A DNA stretch of 64,000 nucleotides from RBG-13-51-18 sp050014095 (GTDB lineage: Bacteria; Chloroflexota; Dehalococcoidia; Dehalococcoidales; RBG-16-60-22), in NCBI GenBank assembly GCA_050014095.1, contig JBEKDZ010000004.1:124001-188000 (forward strand), in the 5' to 3' direction. The notes below the pieces were generated by a model, which was not told the origin of the DNA, did no database searches, and was given only the letters and a program-made list of their open reading frames with translations. Below are positions 18,579-27,271 of this stretch, piece after piece (the first letter of the stretch is position 1; each line of letters begins with the position of its first letter). Position numbers and translations under genes: made by a program.

Positions 18579-18712
18579 ATTCTCGGGCTTGACCCGAGAA
18601 TCCAAACACTACCTTTATCCCCTCCTCTGGATTCCAGCCTTCGCTGGAATGACAGGGGAAAGGGGGATTCCCGCTGGAGTTTACCCCGTACTCCGATACA
18701 GGGCGGGAATGA
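18579..18712. repeat. Cluster of dispersed palindromic repeats
   Basis: Three palindromes in a row: ATTCTCGGG-CTTGA-CCCGAGAAT (18579-18601), ATTCCAGC-CTTC-GCTGGAAT (18631-18650), and an imperfect GATTCCCGC...GCGGGAAT (18665-18709). Each is followed by GAC or TCCA as in other copies. They occupy the gap between the cupin gene and the aldo/keto reductase and extend the latter's reading frame artificially. Confidence 0.8.
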
Positions 18713-18723
18713 CGATTAAAGAT

Positions 18724-19833
18724 ATGAAATACCGCAAATTCGGCAGGCTGGACTGGCAGGTTTCGGCGCTGGGGTTCGGTCTGGAACAATTGACGGAAAA
18801 TGATGACGAAGCCGTAAAGATGGTGCGCTACGCCATCGATAATGGCGTAAACTTCATCGATGTTGGCTCGCCTTTGATACTCAAGCGCAATTCACAGTCG
18901 TTCCATCAAGCGCTCGACGACGGTTATCGGCAAAAAGTAAAAATCGCCGCCACCATTCCGTCGGCTAGCATCAATGAAGCGGCGGACTTCGAACGCGAGC
19001 TGGAAAACCTGCTCAAATGGCTTAATACGGATAGCGTCGATTTTTTAATTCTCGGTGGCTTGAACCGCTTTAGCTGGCCCAGGCTGGAAGAGCTTAACAT
19101 CACGCGTCGCTTTGAGGCTGCCGTCGCCAATAAAAAAGTCGGCTATGTCGGGTTCTTTTTTCACGACCAGTACCAGTTCCTGCGGGATATTATCGCCGCT
19201 TACGATAACTGGACGCTCTGCCAGTTCCAGTACAGCTTGATGGACATCGACCACCACCCGGGGGTAAGCGGGCTGACCTACGCCGCCGATAAAGGCCTGG
19301 CGGTAGTCGTGTCTAAACCGCTGCTGGGAGGCAGGCTGACAAAAGAAATACCGGAAAGCGTGGCGAAAATATGGGCAGCCGCCGAGCCGAAGCGGAGTCC
19401 GGCGGAGCGGGGCTTACGCTGGGTTTGGAATCACCCGGAGGTAGCTGCCATTGTTTGCGACATGAGCAGTCCGGAGCAGGTCAAGGAAAATATAACGCTG
19501 GCGGATAAAGCGGATGCGGGGAGCTTTACCGTGCCGGAGGAGCTGGTCATCAGCCGGGTAAGGGATGCTTACCGGGAGCTAAAACCCCTCCCCTGTACCA
19601 CCTGTCGTGGGTGTATGCCCTGTCCACAAGACATCGATGCGCCGCGCATTTTTGAAATCTATAACGACGCCGTTATGTACAACGATGCCGCTACCGCACG
19701 GGAAATTTATCGTCTAGAACACCACAACATCGATAGCTGTAACGAGTGCGGTACCTGCGCCAGCAAATGTGCCCTGGGATACCCCGTCCCCGAATGGCTT
19801 AAGAAAGCACGCGATCTATTGGCAAGTGAATGA
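18724..19833 (+). CDS. Aldo/keto reductase with C-terminal ferredoxin-type domain
   Basis: NAD(P)H-dependent reductase of about 369 residues; ATG 18724 is chosen because everything upstream in frame is repeat sequence. MKYRKFGRLDWQVSALGFGLEQL is the family's first strand, NGVNFIDVGSP the second. The usual catalytic Tyr region is altered: FIDVGSPLILKRN where canonical members have FDTAxxYG. The C-terminal 100 residues carry a CTTCRGCMPCPQDID motif and a second CNECGTCASKC motif, giving two predicted [4Fe-4S] clusters, as in the Fe-S-linked aldo/keto reductases of anaerobes. It may couple ferredoxin to carbonyl reduction, or act as an electron-transfer protein on an AKR scaffold. Confidence 0.82.
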   Translation: MKYRKFGRLDWQVSALGFGLEQLTENDDEAVKMVRYAIDNGVNFIDVGSPLILKRNSQSFHQALDDGYRQKVKIAATIPSASINEAADFERELENLLKWLNTDSVDFLILGGLNRFSWPRLEELNITRRFEAAVANKKVGYVGFFFHDQYQFLRDIIAAYDNWTLCQFQYSLMDIDHHPGVSGLTYAADKGLAVVVSKPLLGGRLTKEIPESVAKIWAAAEPKRSPAERGLRWVWNHPEVAAIVCDMSSPEQVKENITLADKADAGSFTVPEELVISRVRDAYRELKPLPCTTCRGCMPCPQDIDAPRIFEIYNDAVMYNDAATAREIYRLEHHNIDSCNECGTCASKCALGYPVPEWLKKARDLLASE

Positions 19834-19931
19834 CCAATATATAAGCTGAAACCGTATTGACCGATAATATAGCCTGGTGTTACGATAACAATAAAGATAA
19901 CATTTTGATATTGATGCGGCAGGTTTCTTGA

Positions 19932-20129
19932 TTGAAGTTCAGCGAGCTAGTCAAACTACTAAAGAATAACGGTTTCGAGCTGGTGAGGGAGAAGGGTTCT
20001 ATCCGGTATTATGCCAAGGCAGGCGTTGATAAACTAATCAGAATTGACTATCATGGTTCTAGGGAAATCCCCACGGGGACTTGTGACGCTATCTTAAAAG
20101 CGGCCGGCCTGAAGAGGAAGGAGGGGTAG
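19932..20129 (+). CDS. hicA: HicA-family toxin (variant)
   Basis: mRNA-interferase-type toxin of 65 residues, starting at TTG 19932. MKFSELVKLLKNNGFELVREKGSIRYY has the dsRBD-like HicA fold and ends in ILKAAGLKRK. In canonical HicA the segment GSH carries the catalytic His; here it reads GSI, so that His is missing. A second His is kept in DYHGSREIPTGT. Either this branch uses another residue or the toxin is weakened. The antitoxin gene follows after 2 bases. Confidence 0.8.
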   Translation: MKFSELVKLLKNNGFELVREKGSIRYYAKAGVDKLIRIDYHGSREIPTGTCDAILKAAGLKRKEG

Positions 20130-20131
20130 CA

Positions 20132-20380
20132 ATGATAGATTTGAAATATTCTCTAGTAATAGAAGCAACTGAAGACCCATCTTTTTTCACCTTCTATTCG
20201 ACAGACCTGGATGGCTTTACCGGAATAGGACATTCCATCGAAGACTGTATCTATAAAGCAAAATGGGGGATGGAGGAGCATGTCAGCCTCCTGAAAGAGC
20301 GTGGACTTACTGTTCCCAAACCTAACCCCAATCCTAATGTTATGATAAAAAATACGCAGCGGTTAGCAACGATAAGCTAG
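20132..20380 (+). CDS. hicB: HicB-family antitoxin
   Basis: Antitoxin of 82 residues from ATG 20132 (GGAAGGAGGGG Shine-Dalgarno). YSLVIEATEDPSFFTFY and DLDGFTGIGHSIEDCIYKAKWGMEEHV form the partial RNase H-like HicB fold. The tail (VPKPNPNPNVMI) is short and there is no ribbon-helix-helix or HTH domain, so autoregulation would have to involve another protein or the complex. It is two bases from hicA. Confidence 0.82.
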   Translation: MIDLKYSLVIEATEDPSFFTFYSTDLDGFTGIGHSIEDCIYKAKWGMEEHVSLLKERGLTVPKPNPNPNVMIKNTQRLATIS

Positions 20381-20455
20381 AATTAATGCTATAATTTATA
20401 TAGTAAAACTCCCAAGTTAACCTACCCACATTTTTCTCATTCAGAAGGAGCATAA

Positions 20456-21022
20456 ATGGAAATCTCGGGCGTACGCAGGAACAGCAAGCTGATTATCGAC
20501 GGGGCGCTTTATAATGTCGATGAGGCGGAATTCACTAAACCGGGCAAGGGCCGCTCCGTTTACCGTTTGAGGCTAAAGAACCTGCGCGATGGCAGTGTCA
20601 TCGACCGGACGTACCGCTCCGGTGAAAAGGTCGATGAAGCGACCATGAACACGGAGGAAGAGCAATACCTCTACCACGAAGGCGACCAGTATATTTTCAT
20701 GAACTCCAAGACCTACGAGCAGCATAGCATCTCCGAAGACCTGCTCGGCATTAAAAAGAATTTCCTGAAAGAAGGCATGGATGTCGTGGTGCTGATGTTC
20801 GGCGACGAAGCCATTGACATCACCCTGCCGTTAACCATCGACCTCAAGGTAACCGAGACCGAGGTTTCCACCAAGACGGCGACCATCACCCCGCAGATGA
20901 AGTCGTCTATCATAGAGACAGGCTACCGCGTCGATACGCCCTCCTTCATCAAGGTGGGAGACGTTATCAAGATAGATACCCGCAACGGCAACTACGTGGA
21001 GCGCGTCGCCACCGGTAAGTGA
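20456..21022 (+). CDS. efp: Translation elongation factor P
   Basis: Relieves ribosome stalling at polyproline. It has the standard three beta-barrel layout in 188 residues: KOW-like N-domain, then MFGDEAIDITLP and the C-terminal GYRVDTPSFIKVGDVIKIDTRNGNYVERV signature. The loop that enters the peptidyl-transferase centre reads TKPGKGRSV, with Lys31 at the position lysylated in EpmA-type systems. A -10-like TATAAT is at 20390. The next gene is the matching modifying enzyme. Confidence 0.95.
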   Translation: MEISGVRRNSKLIIDGALYNVDEAEFTKPGKGRSVYRLRLKNLRDGSVIDRTYRSGEKVDEATMNTEEEQYLYHEGDQYIFMNSKTYEQHSISEDLLGIKKNFLKEGMDVVVLMFGDEAIDITLPLTIDLKVTETEVSTKTATITPQMKSSIIETGYRVDTPSFIKVGDVIKIDTRNGNYVERVATGK

Positions 21023-21954
21023 TAATGCTAGAGGATGAACCAAAAAGACTCGCCCGCCTGCAGTCCAACCTGGAGCGGCGGGCATTAATTTTTAAATACA
21101 TCCGCGATTTTTTTAACGAGCAGGGGTTTTTGGAAGTTGAGACCCCCATCCGCGCCCCCGTCATCGCCCCGGAGCCATTTATCGTCCCTTTTCAAAGCGA
21201 GGACTGGTTTCTGGCCGCGTCGCCGGAGCTGCATATGAAACGCCTGCTTGCCGCCGGCTACGAAAAGATTTTCCAATTCAGTCACTGTTTCCGCAAAGGC
21301 GAAAGGGGCCGTTGGCACAATCCGGAGTTCACCATGCTGGAGTGGTACCGTAAAGACGCTGACTACCAGAAAATCATCGAGGATACGGAGAAGCTGGTGG
21401 CGACGGTAGCACGCAAGCTGGGGCATAAAAAAACCATCAAATACCGGGGACGGGATATCGACATCAGCCTGCCCTGGCCGAGGCTAACCGTTAGAGACGC
21501 TTATCTTAAGTCCGCCGGCTGGGACCCGGTTGCCGTAAACGACCCGGAAAGATTCGATATGGATTTTGTGAGTAAAGTGCTGCCAAGCTTCGCCCACGAC
21601 CGCCCGACCGTGCTTATGGATTACCCGGCGGCGCAAGCCTCGCTGGCGCGTCTCAAACCGGATAATCCGCTCGTCGCCGAGCGGGCGGAGGTGTTCATCG
21701 GGGGGCTTGAGCTGGCTAACGCTTACAGCGAGCTGGTAGACGCCAAGGAACAGGCAAAACGCTTCCAAGAAGCGATACAACAAATACAAAGGGAGCGCGG
21801 GCAAATAATGCCACTGCCGGAGAAATTCCTGGAGGCAATGAAAAGTCTACCGGAGTGCGGGGGCATCGCGCTGGGGATTGATAGACTGGTAATGCTTTTC
21901 TGCGATGCGGACTCGATAGACGACGTGATAGCTTTTACCGAGGATACGGCGTAA
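21019..21954 (+). CDS. epmA: EF-P--(R)-beta-lysine ligase (EpmA/GenX)
   Basis: Class II lysyl-tRNA synthetase-like enzyme lacking the anticodon domain, 311 residues, which attaches a lysine or beta-lysine to EF-P. Motif 2 is CFRKGERGRWHNPEFTMLEWYR and motif 3 is GGIALGIDRLVML. The GTG start overlaps the efp stop by 4 bases (GTGA); an ATG at 21025 is an alternative. Direct coupling to efp makes the assignment firm. No lysine 2,3-aminomutase (EpmB) lies in this window. Confidence 0.92.
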   Translation: MIMLEDEPKRLARLQSNLERRALIFKYIRDFFNEQGFLEVETPIRAPVIAPEPFIVPFQSEDWFLAASPELHMKRLLAAGYEKIFQFSHCFRKGERGRWHNPEFTMLEWYRKDADYQKIIEDTEKLVATVARKLGHKKTIKYRGRDIDISLPWPRLTVRDAYLKSAGWDPVAVNDPERFDMDFVSKVLPSFAHDRPTVLMDYPAAQASLARLKPDNPLVAERAEVFIGGLELANAYSELVDAKEQAKRFQEAIQQIQRERGQIMPLPEKFLEAMKSLPECGGIALGIDRLVMLFCDADSIDDVIAFTEDTA

Positions 21955-21991
21955 TAAGCACGCCGGACAGGCAGACACAACGGTCACTTTA

Positions 21992-22020
21992 TTGCCATGT
22001 CCATTTTTCTGTGATATCCT
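21992..22020 (+). promoter_or_regulatory. Promoter of uspA
   Basis: TTGCCA (21992-21997), 17 bases, TATCCT (22015-22020), 32 bases ahead of the start codon. Confidence 0.55.
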
Positions 22021-22051
22021 TTTTTATGAATAATGCTTCGTGGGGGTAAAA

Positions 22052-22519
22052 ATGATGTTTGAGAAAGTATTGGTCTGTCTGGATGGTTCCGTCCTTGCCG
22101 AACAGATCCTGCCATACATCGCCGCAGATAGCCGCAAGTTTAAGAAAATCGTACTTCTTAATGTTATCGCCCCACCAGGCGTCAATATACCTCTCGGCGT
22201 GCCGGGTGAAACCGCTGGCCGATTACAAACAAAATCCATGCTCGACCATGTAAAGAAAGAGCTGGAGGAAATGCCCGACTATCTGGAGTCCAAGGCAGAG
22301 TCTCTTAGAAAGACGGGACTTAAAGTAGAGTGTGTGGTTCTGGAGGGTACGCCCACCGAGGCTATCATTAACTATGCCCATGATAACAATATCGGCCTTA
22401 TCGCCATCGCTACACACGGGCATTCCGGTATCCGCCAAATCACCATGGGCAGCACCGCGGAATATATACTAAAACATGCCGGCCTGCCGGTGCTGATGGT
22501 GACGCCGCAGAAACGCTAA
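22052..22519 (+). CDS. Universal stress protein, UspA family
   Basis: Single-domain USP of 155 residues, starting at ATG 22052 behind GGGGGT. FEKVLVCLDGSVLAEQILPY is the first strand and Asp loop. ATHGHSGIRQITMGSTAEYILKHAGLPVLMV carries the G-2x-G-9x-G(S/T) ATP-binding motif. It is convergent with the DUF4129 gene, their ends overlapping by 4 bases. Confidence 0.92.
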   Translation: MMFEKVLVCLDGSVLAEQILPYIAADSRKFKKIVLLNVIAPPGVNIPLGVPGETAGRLQTKSMLDHVKKELEEMPDYLESKAESLRKTGLKVECVVLEGTPTEAIINYAHDNNIGLIAIATHGHSGIRQITMGSTAEYILKHAGLPVLMVTPQKR

Positions 22520-24006
22520 GCCCCGCGGAGTTTTCTTATCATCCCCTTAAGAGTTTGCCAGATGCTATTAGCGCTATCCTCTTTATCCACCGAGGCGATT
22601 TCTTCTCCATAACGTACGTCTTCATACATATCCGTAAGGCTGTTTAGTGGCAGCGCGCTATCCGGTACGATATGCTCGATACGCTGTGCATATTCTTCGG
22701 CGGTCTCGTGGCGGCGGCGGGAGATGCCAGAGCGCCCCGCCTCCCATTGCATGTGGCGGTAAATTTGTCTAATATCCAGTCGACCGGTATCTTCGTCAAA
22801 ATTATAAGTCGGTGCCTTAAGAGGTTTACGCCTCCTCCCAATCGACCTGAAAAGCTCCTTCAAATCGTCCCTTAAGCCGCGCCAGCTAAAGAGGGACTCG
22901 CGGACTTCATCGAAATCCTCCCGGGCATGGCGGGCGCGGTAGCGCGCAATAGCTCTCGCTAGGAAGAAAATAACTACACCAATAACTATGGCGAGCACCG
23001 ACCATTTTATTATCGAGGTCACTAACGGCGATAACTCTACGCCTTCGTTTGTTCCATAGTTCGGCATCGTCATGTTTGCCCCCCACTCGCCTTGCTCCTG
23101 CTGACCGCCGCTAATCAAGCCAATGAACCATTTGAAAACGATAATCAGTCCCTGTCCCAGATAGACTATCGGTATCATAATATATTCAAGTATTTTACCC
23201 AGGAACCCGAAGACGGCGTCGGCGCCATGACCGATAGTATCAATAAAGTCCGGCGATATGGCCGAGGCGACGGCGAAGCCAATGATAATCATCCCGCCGA
23301 TAACCCCCAGCATCACCGGCAGCCAGCGCCAGACAGAAGTAAGTTTGGCTTCTTCCTTAGGCATCGTGCGGCGCATATTGTAGAGGTGGCTGATGGCGAT
23401 GGCGAGCAGACCGAAGAAGAAAAAGGCGATGACATTAATGCCGATTTCCGCTCCCGGTTTAGGAATGCTGCCGGATGACGCGCTAATCTGCCAAATGATT
23501 ATCAAGGCAACAAGCGCCACCATACCGAGCAAAAAGGAACGATAGATATCTCGGAAATAAGAGGTCGACTGCCCCAGCATAATGCCCCGCCACCAGAGGT
23601 AGACAATGGCTGGTATCGCCACGGAAATAGTGCTGGCATGAGTGAAGGTATTCCCCAGAGCCTGCCCGATATGACCGAACCAGCCGCCGGAGAGAAAGGT
23701 ATAGCCGTCATTATATTCGACAGCCAGGATGAGTAGCATGGTTAATAGTCCGCTGCCGATAATGATAAGCTGAATCTTCCAGAGGGACCATGGCTGCCGG
23801 GTGAATATCCTCGAAATCACTAGGGAAGCGACGATAACGATAACAACGGAAGCTAGATTCAATACCGGGCGTGCTTCCGAAAAAGCCGGCCAAAACCCCA
23901 CCCAGCTCAACCAGGGAGAGACCCAGAAGGCTTCCATTAGAATGACCGCCAGCGGGTAAAAAACCACCGCCAGCCAGTCGAAATTTTTGAACCTATCAAT
24001 CCTCAT
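22516..24006 (-). CDS. Polytopic membrane protein with DUF4129 C-terminus
   Basis: Integral membrane protein of 496 residues with about ten predicted helices and a cytoplasmic C-terminal domain. The last 110 residues (LDIRQIYRHMQWEAGRSG, RRRHETAEEYAQRIE, LNSLTDMYEDVRYG) match the DUF4129 domain that usually ends transglutaminase-like membrane proteins; no transglutaminase domain is present here. It is the third gene of the MoxR-DUF58 operon, 7 bases after the DUF58 gene. Such operons are linked to envelope or protein-complex maturation, but the function is not established. Confidence 0.78.
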   Translation of the reverse strand: MRIDRFKNFDWLAVVFYPLAVILMEAFWVSPWLSWVGFWPAFSEARPVLNLASVVIVIVASLVISRIFTRQPWSLWKIQLIIIGSGLLTMLLILAVEYNDGYTFLSGGWFGHIGQALGNTFTHASTISVAIPAIVYLWWRGIMLGQSTSYFRDIYRSFLLGMVALVALIIIWQISASSGSIPKPGAEIGINVIAFFFFGLLAIAISHLYNMRRTMPKEEAKLTSVWRWLPVMLGVIGGMIIIGFAVASAISPDFIDTIGHGADAVFGFLGKILEYIMIPIVYLGQGLIIVFKWFIGLISGGQQEQGEWGANMTMPNYGTNEGVELSPLVTSIIKWSVLAIVIGVVIFFLARAIARYRARHAREDFDEVRESLFSWRGLRDDLKELFRSIGRRRKPLKAPTYNFDEDTGRLDIRQIYRHMQWEAGRSGISRRRHETAEEYAQRIEHIVPDSALPLNSLTDMYEDVRYGEEIASVDKEDSANSIWQTLKGMIRKLRGA

Positions 24007-24013
24007 ATAACCT

Positions 24014-25243
24014 TTAACCCGGCTCCTCTTTAAGTCCTATCTCTTTTACCAGCTCCCAGGCGACTTTATCAGGAACATAGAAAACCGGAAAGCGGCTGGC
24101 ATTCACTTCCGGAACCTCGCTGCCTACGACAACCAGAGTTACGCTTCGCCCCACCCTCTTCATGTCCAGCAGCGTCGCCAGCAGCTTTTCATCGGGCTGG
24201 GCCGAGATAACCAGCATCGTGCTGCCCCACGGGAGACTGCCGACTTCCTGGCGTATGTACCTGGTCACCGGTATCGTTTCCACCTGGTGCAGCTGGGCCA
24301 GCGTTTCGAGTATCCGTAATAACTGGTCGGGATGCTGGCTGGGCGGCACCATAACCAAACCCTCCGAGAAACGCGTTATCTGGTTAACGTAGAGACCGAC
24401 CCGAAAGCCGGCATTAAGCGCGTGCTGCGAAAGCGAAGCCGCGGTAATAATGCCCAGCTCCTGTAGCTGGTAGCTGCTGCCCCATAAAGGCGCTCTTAGC
24501 GTGCGCACATCGAGGAAAATGCTGATATCGATGGTGGTGGTGGGCTCGTAGATTTTCGTCTGCAGCCTGCCGAGGCGGGCGGTGCTTTTCCAATGTATGC
24601 GCTTAAGGGCATCGCCGGAGTGATATTCCCTTACGCCGGCGGTGAGCACCGGGTCCTGGAAGAGGTGCTGTTTCAAGCGGATATCGCCGAAGAGCTGCCG
24701 TGAAGATATACCCAGCTTTTCCAGCGGTACCAGACGTGGATACACCAGCAAATAGTCCAGCTTTTCAATTTCCATATCCCGCCGGAAGAACCCGAAAAGG
24801 TCACCGGACTCGAGACGGGTAGGCCCGAAAATAAAAGCGCCACGCAGGGGACACTTTATAGGGAAGCGTCGCTTGACCCTGTGGTACATGCCGATGGGGA
24901 AGATATTGGTGAGGGTGACACGGTCTTCATGAGATGGCGAGGCTTTCCCTTTCAGAAGTATCAGTTTCTCCGGCAGGTCGTCCTCTATCTTCAGCCACGG
25001 GAGTGGCAGCGGCTTACGGTTGGAAACCTCTATCTCAAGGACGACTTCTTCACCGAAAAATACCTGGTTATGATTCAAGCGTCGGTGGTATTCGACACGA
25101 CTAAGGCAATACTTGTTCCAGAGTCGCGATACACCGCCGGTAAGGATAAACAGCAAAGAAACCAGCGCCAGCGGTACCTGGTGGAGCGCCAGGCTGATAA
25201 TCAAAATGATGACGGCAATGATAATCCAGTAGTCGCCCCGCAT
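24014..25243 (-). CDS. DUF58 (vWA-like) protein
   Basis: Protein of 409 residues with two N-terminal membrane helices. The DUF58 core is recognised by GVREYHSGDALKRIHWKSTARLG near the middle, followed by a vWA-like domain beginning TIDISIFLDVRT, an incomplete MIDAS. Members partner with MoxR AAA+ ATPases. It is the middle gene of the operon, 3 bases from moxR, so co-translation is likely. Confidence 0.88.
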   Translation of the reverse strand: MRGDYWIIIAVIILIISLALHQVPLALVSLLFILTGGVSRLWNKYCLSRVEYHRRLNHNQVFFGEEVVLEIEVSNRKPLPLPWLKIEDDLPEKLILLKGKASPSHEDRVTLTNIFPIGMYHRVKRRFPIKCPLRGAFIFGPTRLESGDLFGFFRRDMEIEKLDYLLVYPRLVPLEKLGISSRQLFGDIRLKQHLFQDPVLTAGVREYHSGDALKRIHWKSTARLGRLQTKIYEPTTTIDISIFLDVRTLRAPLWGSSYQLQELGIITAASLSQHALNAGFRVGLYVNQITRFSEGLVMVPPSQHPDQLLRILETLAQLHQVETIPVTRYIRQEVGSLPWGSTMLVISAQPDEKLLATLLDMKRVGRSVTLVVVGSEVPEVNASRFPVFYVPDKVAWELVKEIGLKEEPG

Positions 25244-25246
25244 CCC

Positions 25247-26224
25247 TTATGCCTCCCCGGCGGCGCCTTCATCTTCCACCGGCACGGTAACAGAATCTCT
25301 GATTTCCTTTAGGGTCTGCTCCGCTTTTTGCCCGCGCAGGCGACTTTCCGACTTGGGAATGATGCGGTGTATCAGCACCGGCGTCATTAAATATTTAATA
25401 TCGTCAGGAGTGACAAATGTCCTGCCGCGTATGGCGGCGAATGCTTGTGCAGCGTTATAAAGCGCCAGCATGGCGCGGGGACTGGCTCCCAGCTCGACAG
25501 CGGGGTGCTGGCGGGTGGCGTGAACCAGGCGGATGATATAGTCCTCGACATCCCTGGCGACATGTACCTCATGGCATGTCTTCTGTATTTTAATCAATGC
25601 ATCGGCGGTGACCACGGACGATAGCTCTTCAAGTGGGTCTTCATCGCGGAAACGCGCCAGAATCGCGCGGTCGTCCTCAAGCGAGGGGTAGCCTATCTGT
25701 ATTTTCATCAGAAAGCGGTCGAGTTGGGCTTCGGGGAGGGGGAAAGTGCCTTCCAACTCGATGGGGTTTTGCGTTGCCATGACTAAAAAGGGACGGGGCA
25801 AAGGGCGGGTCTCACCCTCGGTAGTGACCTGGCGCTCCTGCATCGCCTCCAGGAGGGCGGACTGGGTGCGGGGAGTAGCGCGGTTGATTTCATCCGCCAG
25901 TACCACCTGGGACATGACGGGTCCGGGGCGGTACTCGAAGTCCACGGTTTTCTGGTTGAAGATATAGGTGCCGGTAATATCCGAGGGGAGCAGGTCCGGG
26001 GTGCATTGAATACGCCGGAAGGAGCAGCCGAGCGATTTGGCTAATGATTTTGCCAGGACGGTTTTGCCTACGCCCGGCACGTCCTCGAGGAGGATATGCC
26101 CTTCACAGAGCAAAGCGACTATCGCCAGCTCCACCACCTCGCCTTTGCCGACGATAACGCGCTCGACGTTTTCTTTTATCTTGGCGGCGGCTTTTTTTAT
26201 TTGCTGTACCTGTTTCTCTTCCAT
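25247..26224 (-). CDS. MoxR-family AAA+ ATPase
   Basis: Chaperone-like AAA+ ATPase of 325 residues. Walker A is EDVPGVGKTVLAK (about residues 42-54), Walker B VVLADEINRATPR, sensor 1 VMATQNPIELEGTFPLPEAQLDRF, sensor 2 GASPRAMLALY. It heads the MoxR-DUF58-DUF4129 operon. In better-known cases MoxR proteins help insert cofactors or fold vWA proteins. Confidence 0.92.
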   Translation of the reverse strand: MEEKQVQQIKKAAAKIKENVERVIVGKGEVVELAIVALLCEGHILLEDVPGVGKTVLAKSLAKSLGCSFRRIQCTPDLLPSDITGTYIFNQKTVDFEYRPGPVMSQVVLADEINRATPRTQSALLEAMQERQVTTEGETRPLPRPFLVMATQNPIELEGTFPLPEAQLDRFLMKIQIGYPSLEDDRAILARFRDEDPLEELSSVVTADALIKIQKTCHEVHVARDVEDYIIRLVHATRQHPAVELGASPRAMLALYNAAQAFAAIRGRTFVTPDDIKYLMTPVLIHRIIPKSESRLRGQKAEQTLKEIRDSVTVPVEDEGAAGEA

Positions 26225-26425
26225 TTACTTAATCGCTTTCTATCTCGAATATAATGACCTGAACAATATCCATTATAACAGCTTAGCTATTCTGACGCTA
26301 TTTTAAGACCAAAAGCTTTGATGGGGGAGGTTTAGTTGGGGAAATTGTTATTAGCTGATTTTTTATAGTCGTTTAATGATGACAACTGACGCTGAATGAT
26401 ATATTATATGCCCAGAGGTTAGCTG

Positions 26426-27271
26426 ATGGGCTTAAAATCCGAACGCCAATACGCAACTCAAGCTGATTATGCTGGGTGGGTAAAAAAGACCACTCAAGAG
26501 CGTGTAGCAAGAATTGCAGCCTCTCTCGGAGAAGCTTTCAAAGATTTTATACATAAAGAAGAAGTAGATATCATCGTTTTTTCAGAAATAACGGTTAAGC
26601 AACTAGCCTTTAGGATTGTTAAATATCCTCACATTCTAAAACCATTACTTATTGCCACTAACATTGCTGCAAGGGCTATTGAACGAGATTTAGGAATCAA
26701 GAACCTTGACACATACGATACACATTTAACAAAGGAACACGCTCTCTCCGTCTCTGGTTATATAAAACCATTTTTACCCGACAGTCTTCCATTGCCAACT
26801 TTAACAGAAATGGACAGGATAATGTTCGAGGATAAGGAGATTCGAAAGATTAAAGGGCAATGGGAGAAGATGGTAGTAAAAAGTTTGAATTCCTGTGCCA
26901 ATGTCGTTTTTAGAAAATCTAAATTTCAACACAGCGGTCAGGGTTTTGAGCTCGATGCAGCTGCAAAAAACAATTCAGGAATAATAATCTACGCGGTAGA
27001 TATAAAACGAATTGAGGCGAGGCGGGATATACATAAAAGAATAGATGAGATAGCTAATAAAGCTACTCACCTTAAGGCGGTGTTTCCAAAGGCGAAATTT
27101 GGAGCTATTATTTATTATCCTTTTATTACCGAACATGGTAATGTTAGAGATAGACTTCAGTCGAGTTACATTGATTCGGTGGTATTCGCTGGCGCTTCAA
27201 TGGAATCCATAAGCAATGCAATCAAATTATTATTGAGCAAATTTGAATGTCTGAAAAGTCAACGGTACTAA
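26426..27271 (+). CDS. Putative type II restriction endonuclease (system 1)
   Basis: Predicted nuclease of 281 residues, no named family recognised. A PD-(D/E)xK-type core is visible: Glu175 and Asp177 in GFELDAA, then Asp192-x-Lys194 in AVDIKRIE, with strands of the right length between. The N-terminal 130 residues are helical and probably recognise DNA. Its 3' end overlaps the DNA methyltransferase gene by 25 bases, which is why it is called a restriction enzyme. The pair is strongly AT-rich in a GC-richer region, indicating transfer. The recognition site is unknown. Confidence 0.68.
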   Translation: MGLKSERQYATQADYAGWVKKTTQERVARIAASLGEAFKDFIHKEEVDIIVFSEITVKQLAFRIVKYPHILKPLLIATNIAARAIERDLGIKNLDTYDTHLTKEHALSVSGYIKPFLPDSLPLPTLTEMDRIMFEDKEIRKIKGQWEKMVVKSLNSCANVVFRKSKFQHSGQGFELDAAAKNNSGIIIYAVDIKRIEARRDIHKRIDEIANKATHLKAVFPKAKFGAIIYYPFITEHGNVRDRLQSSYIDSVVFAGASMESISNAIKLLLSKFECLKSQRY

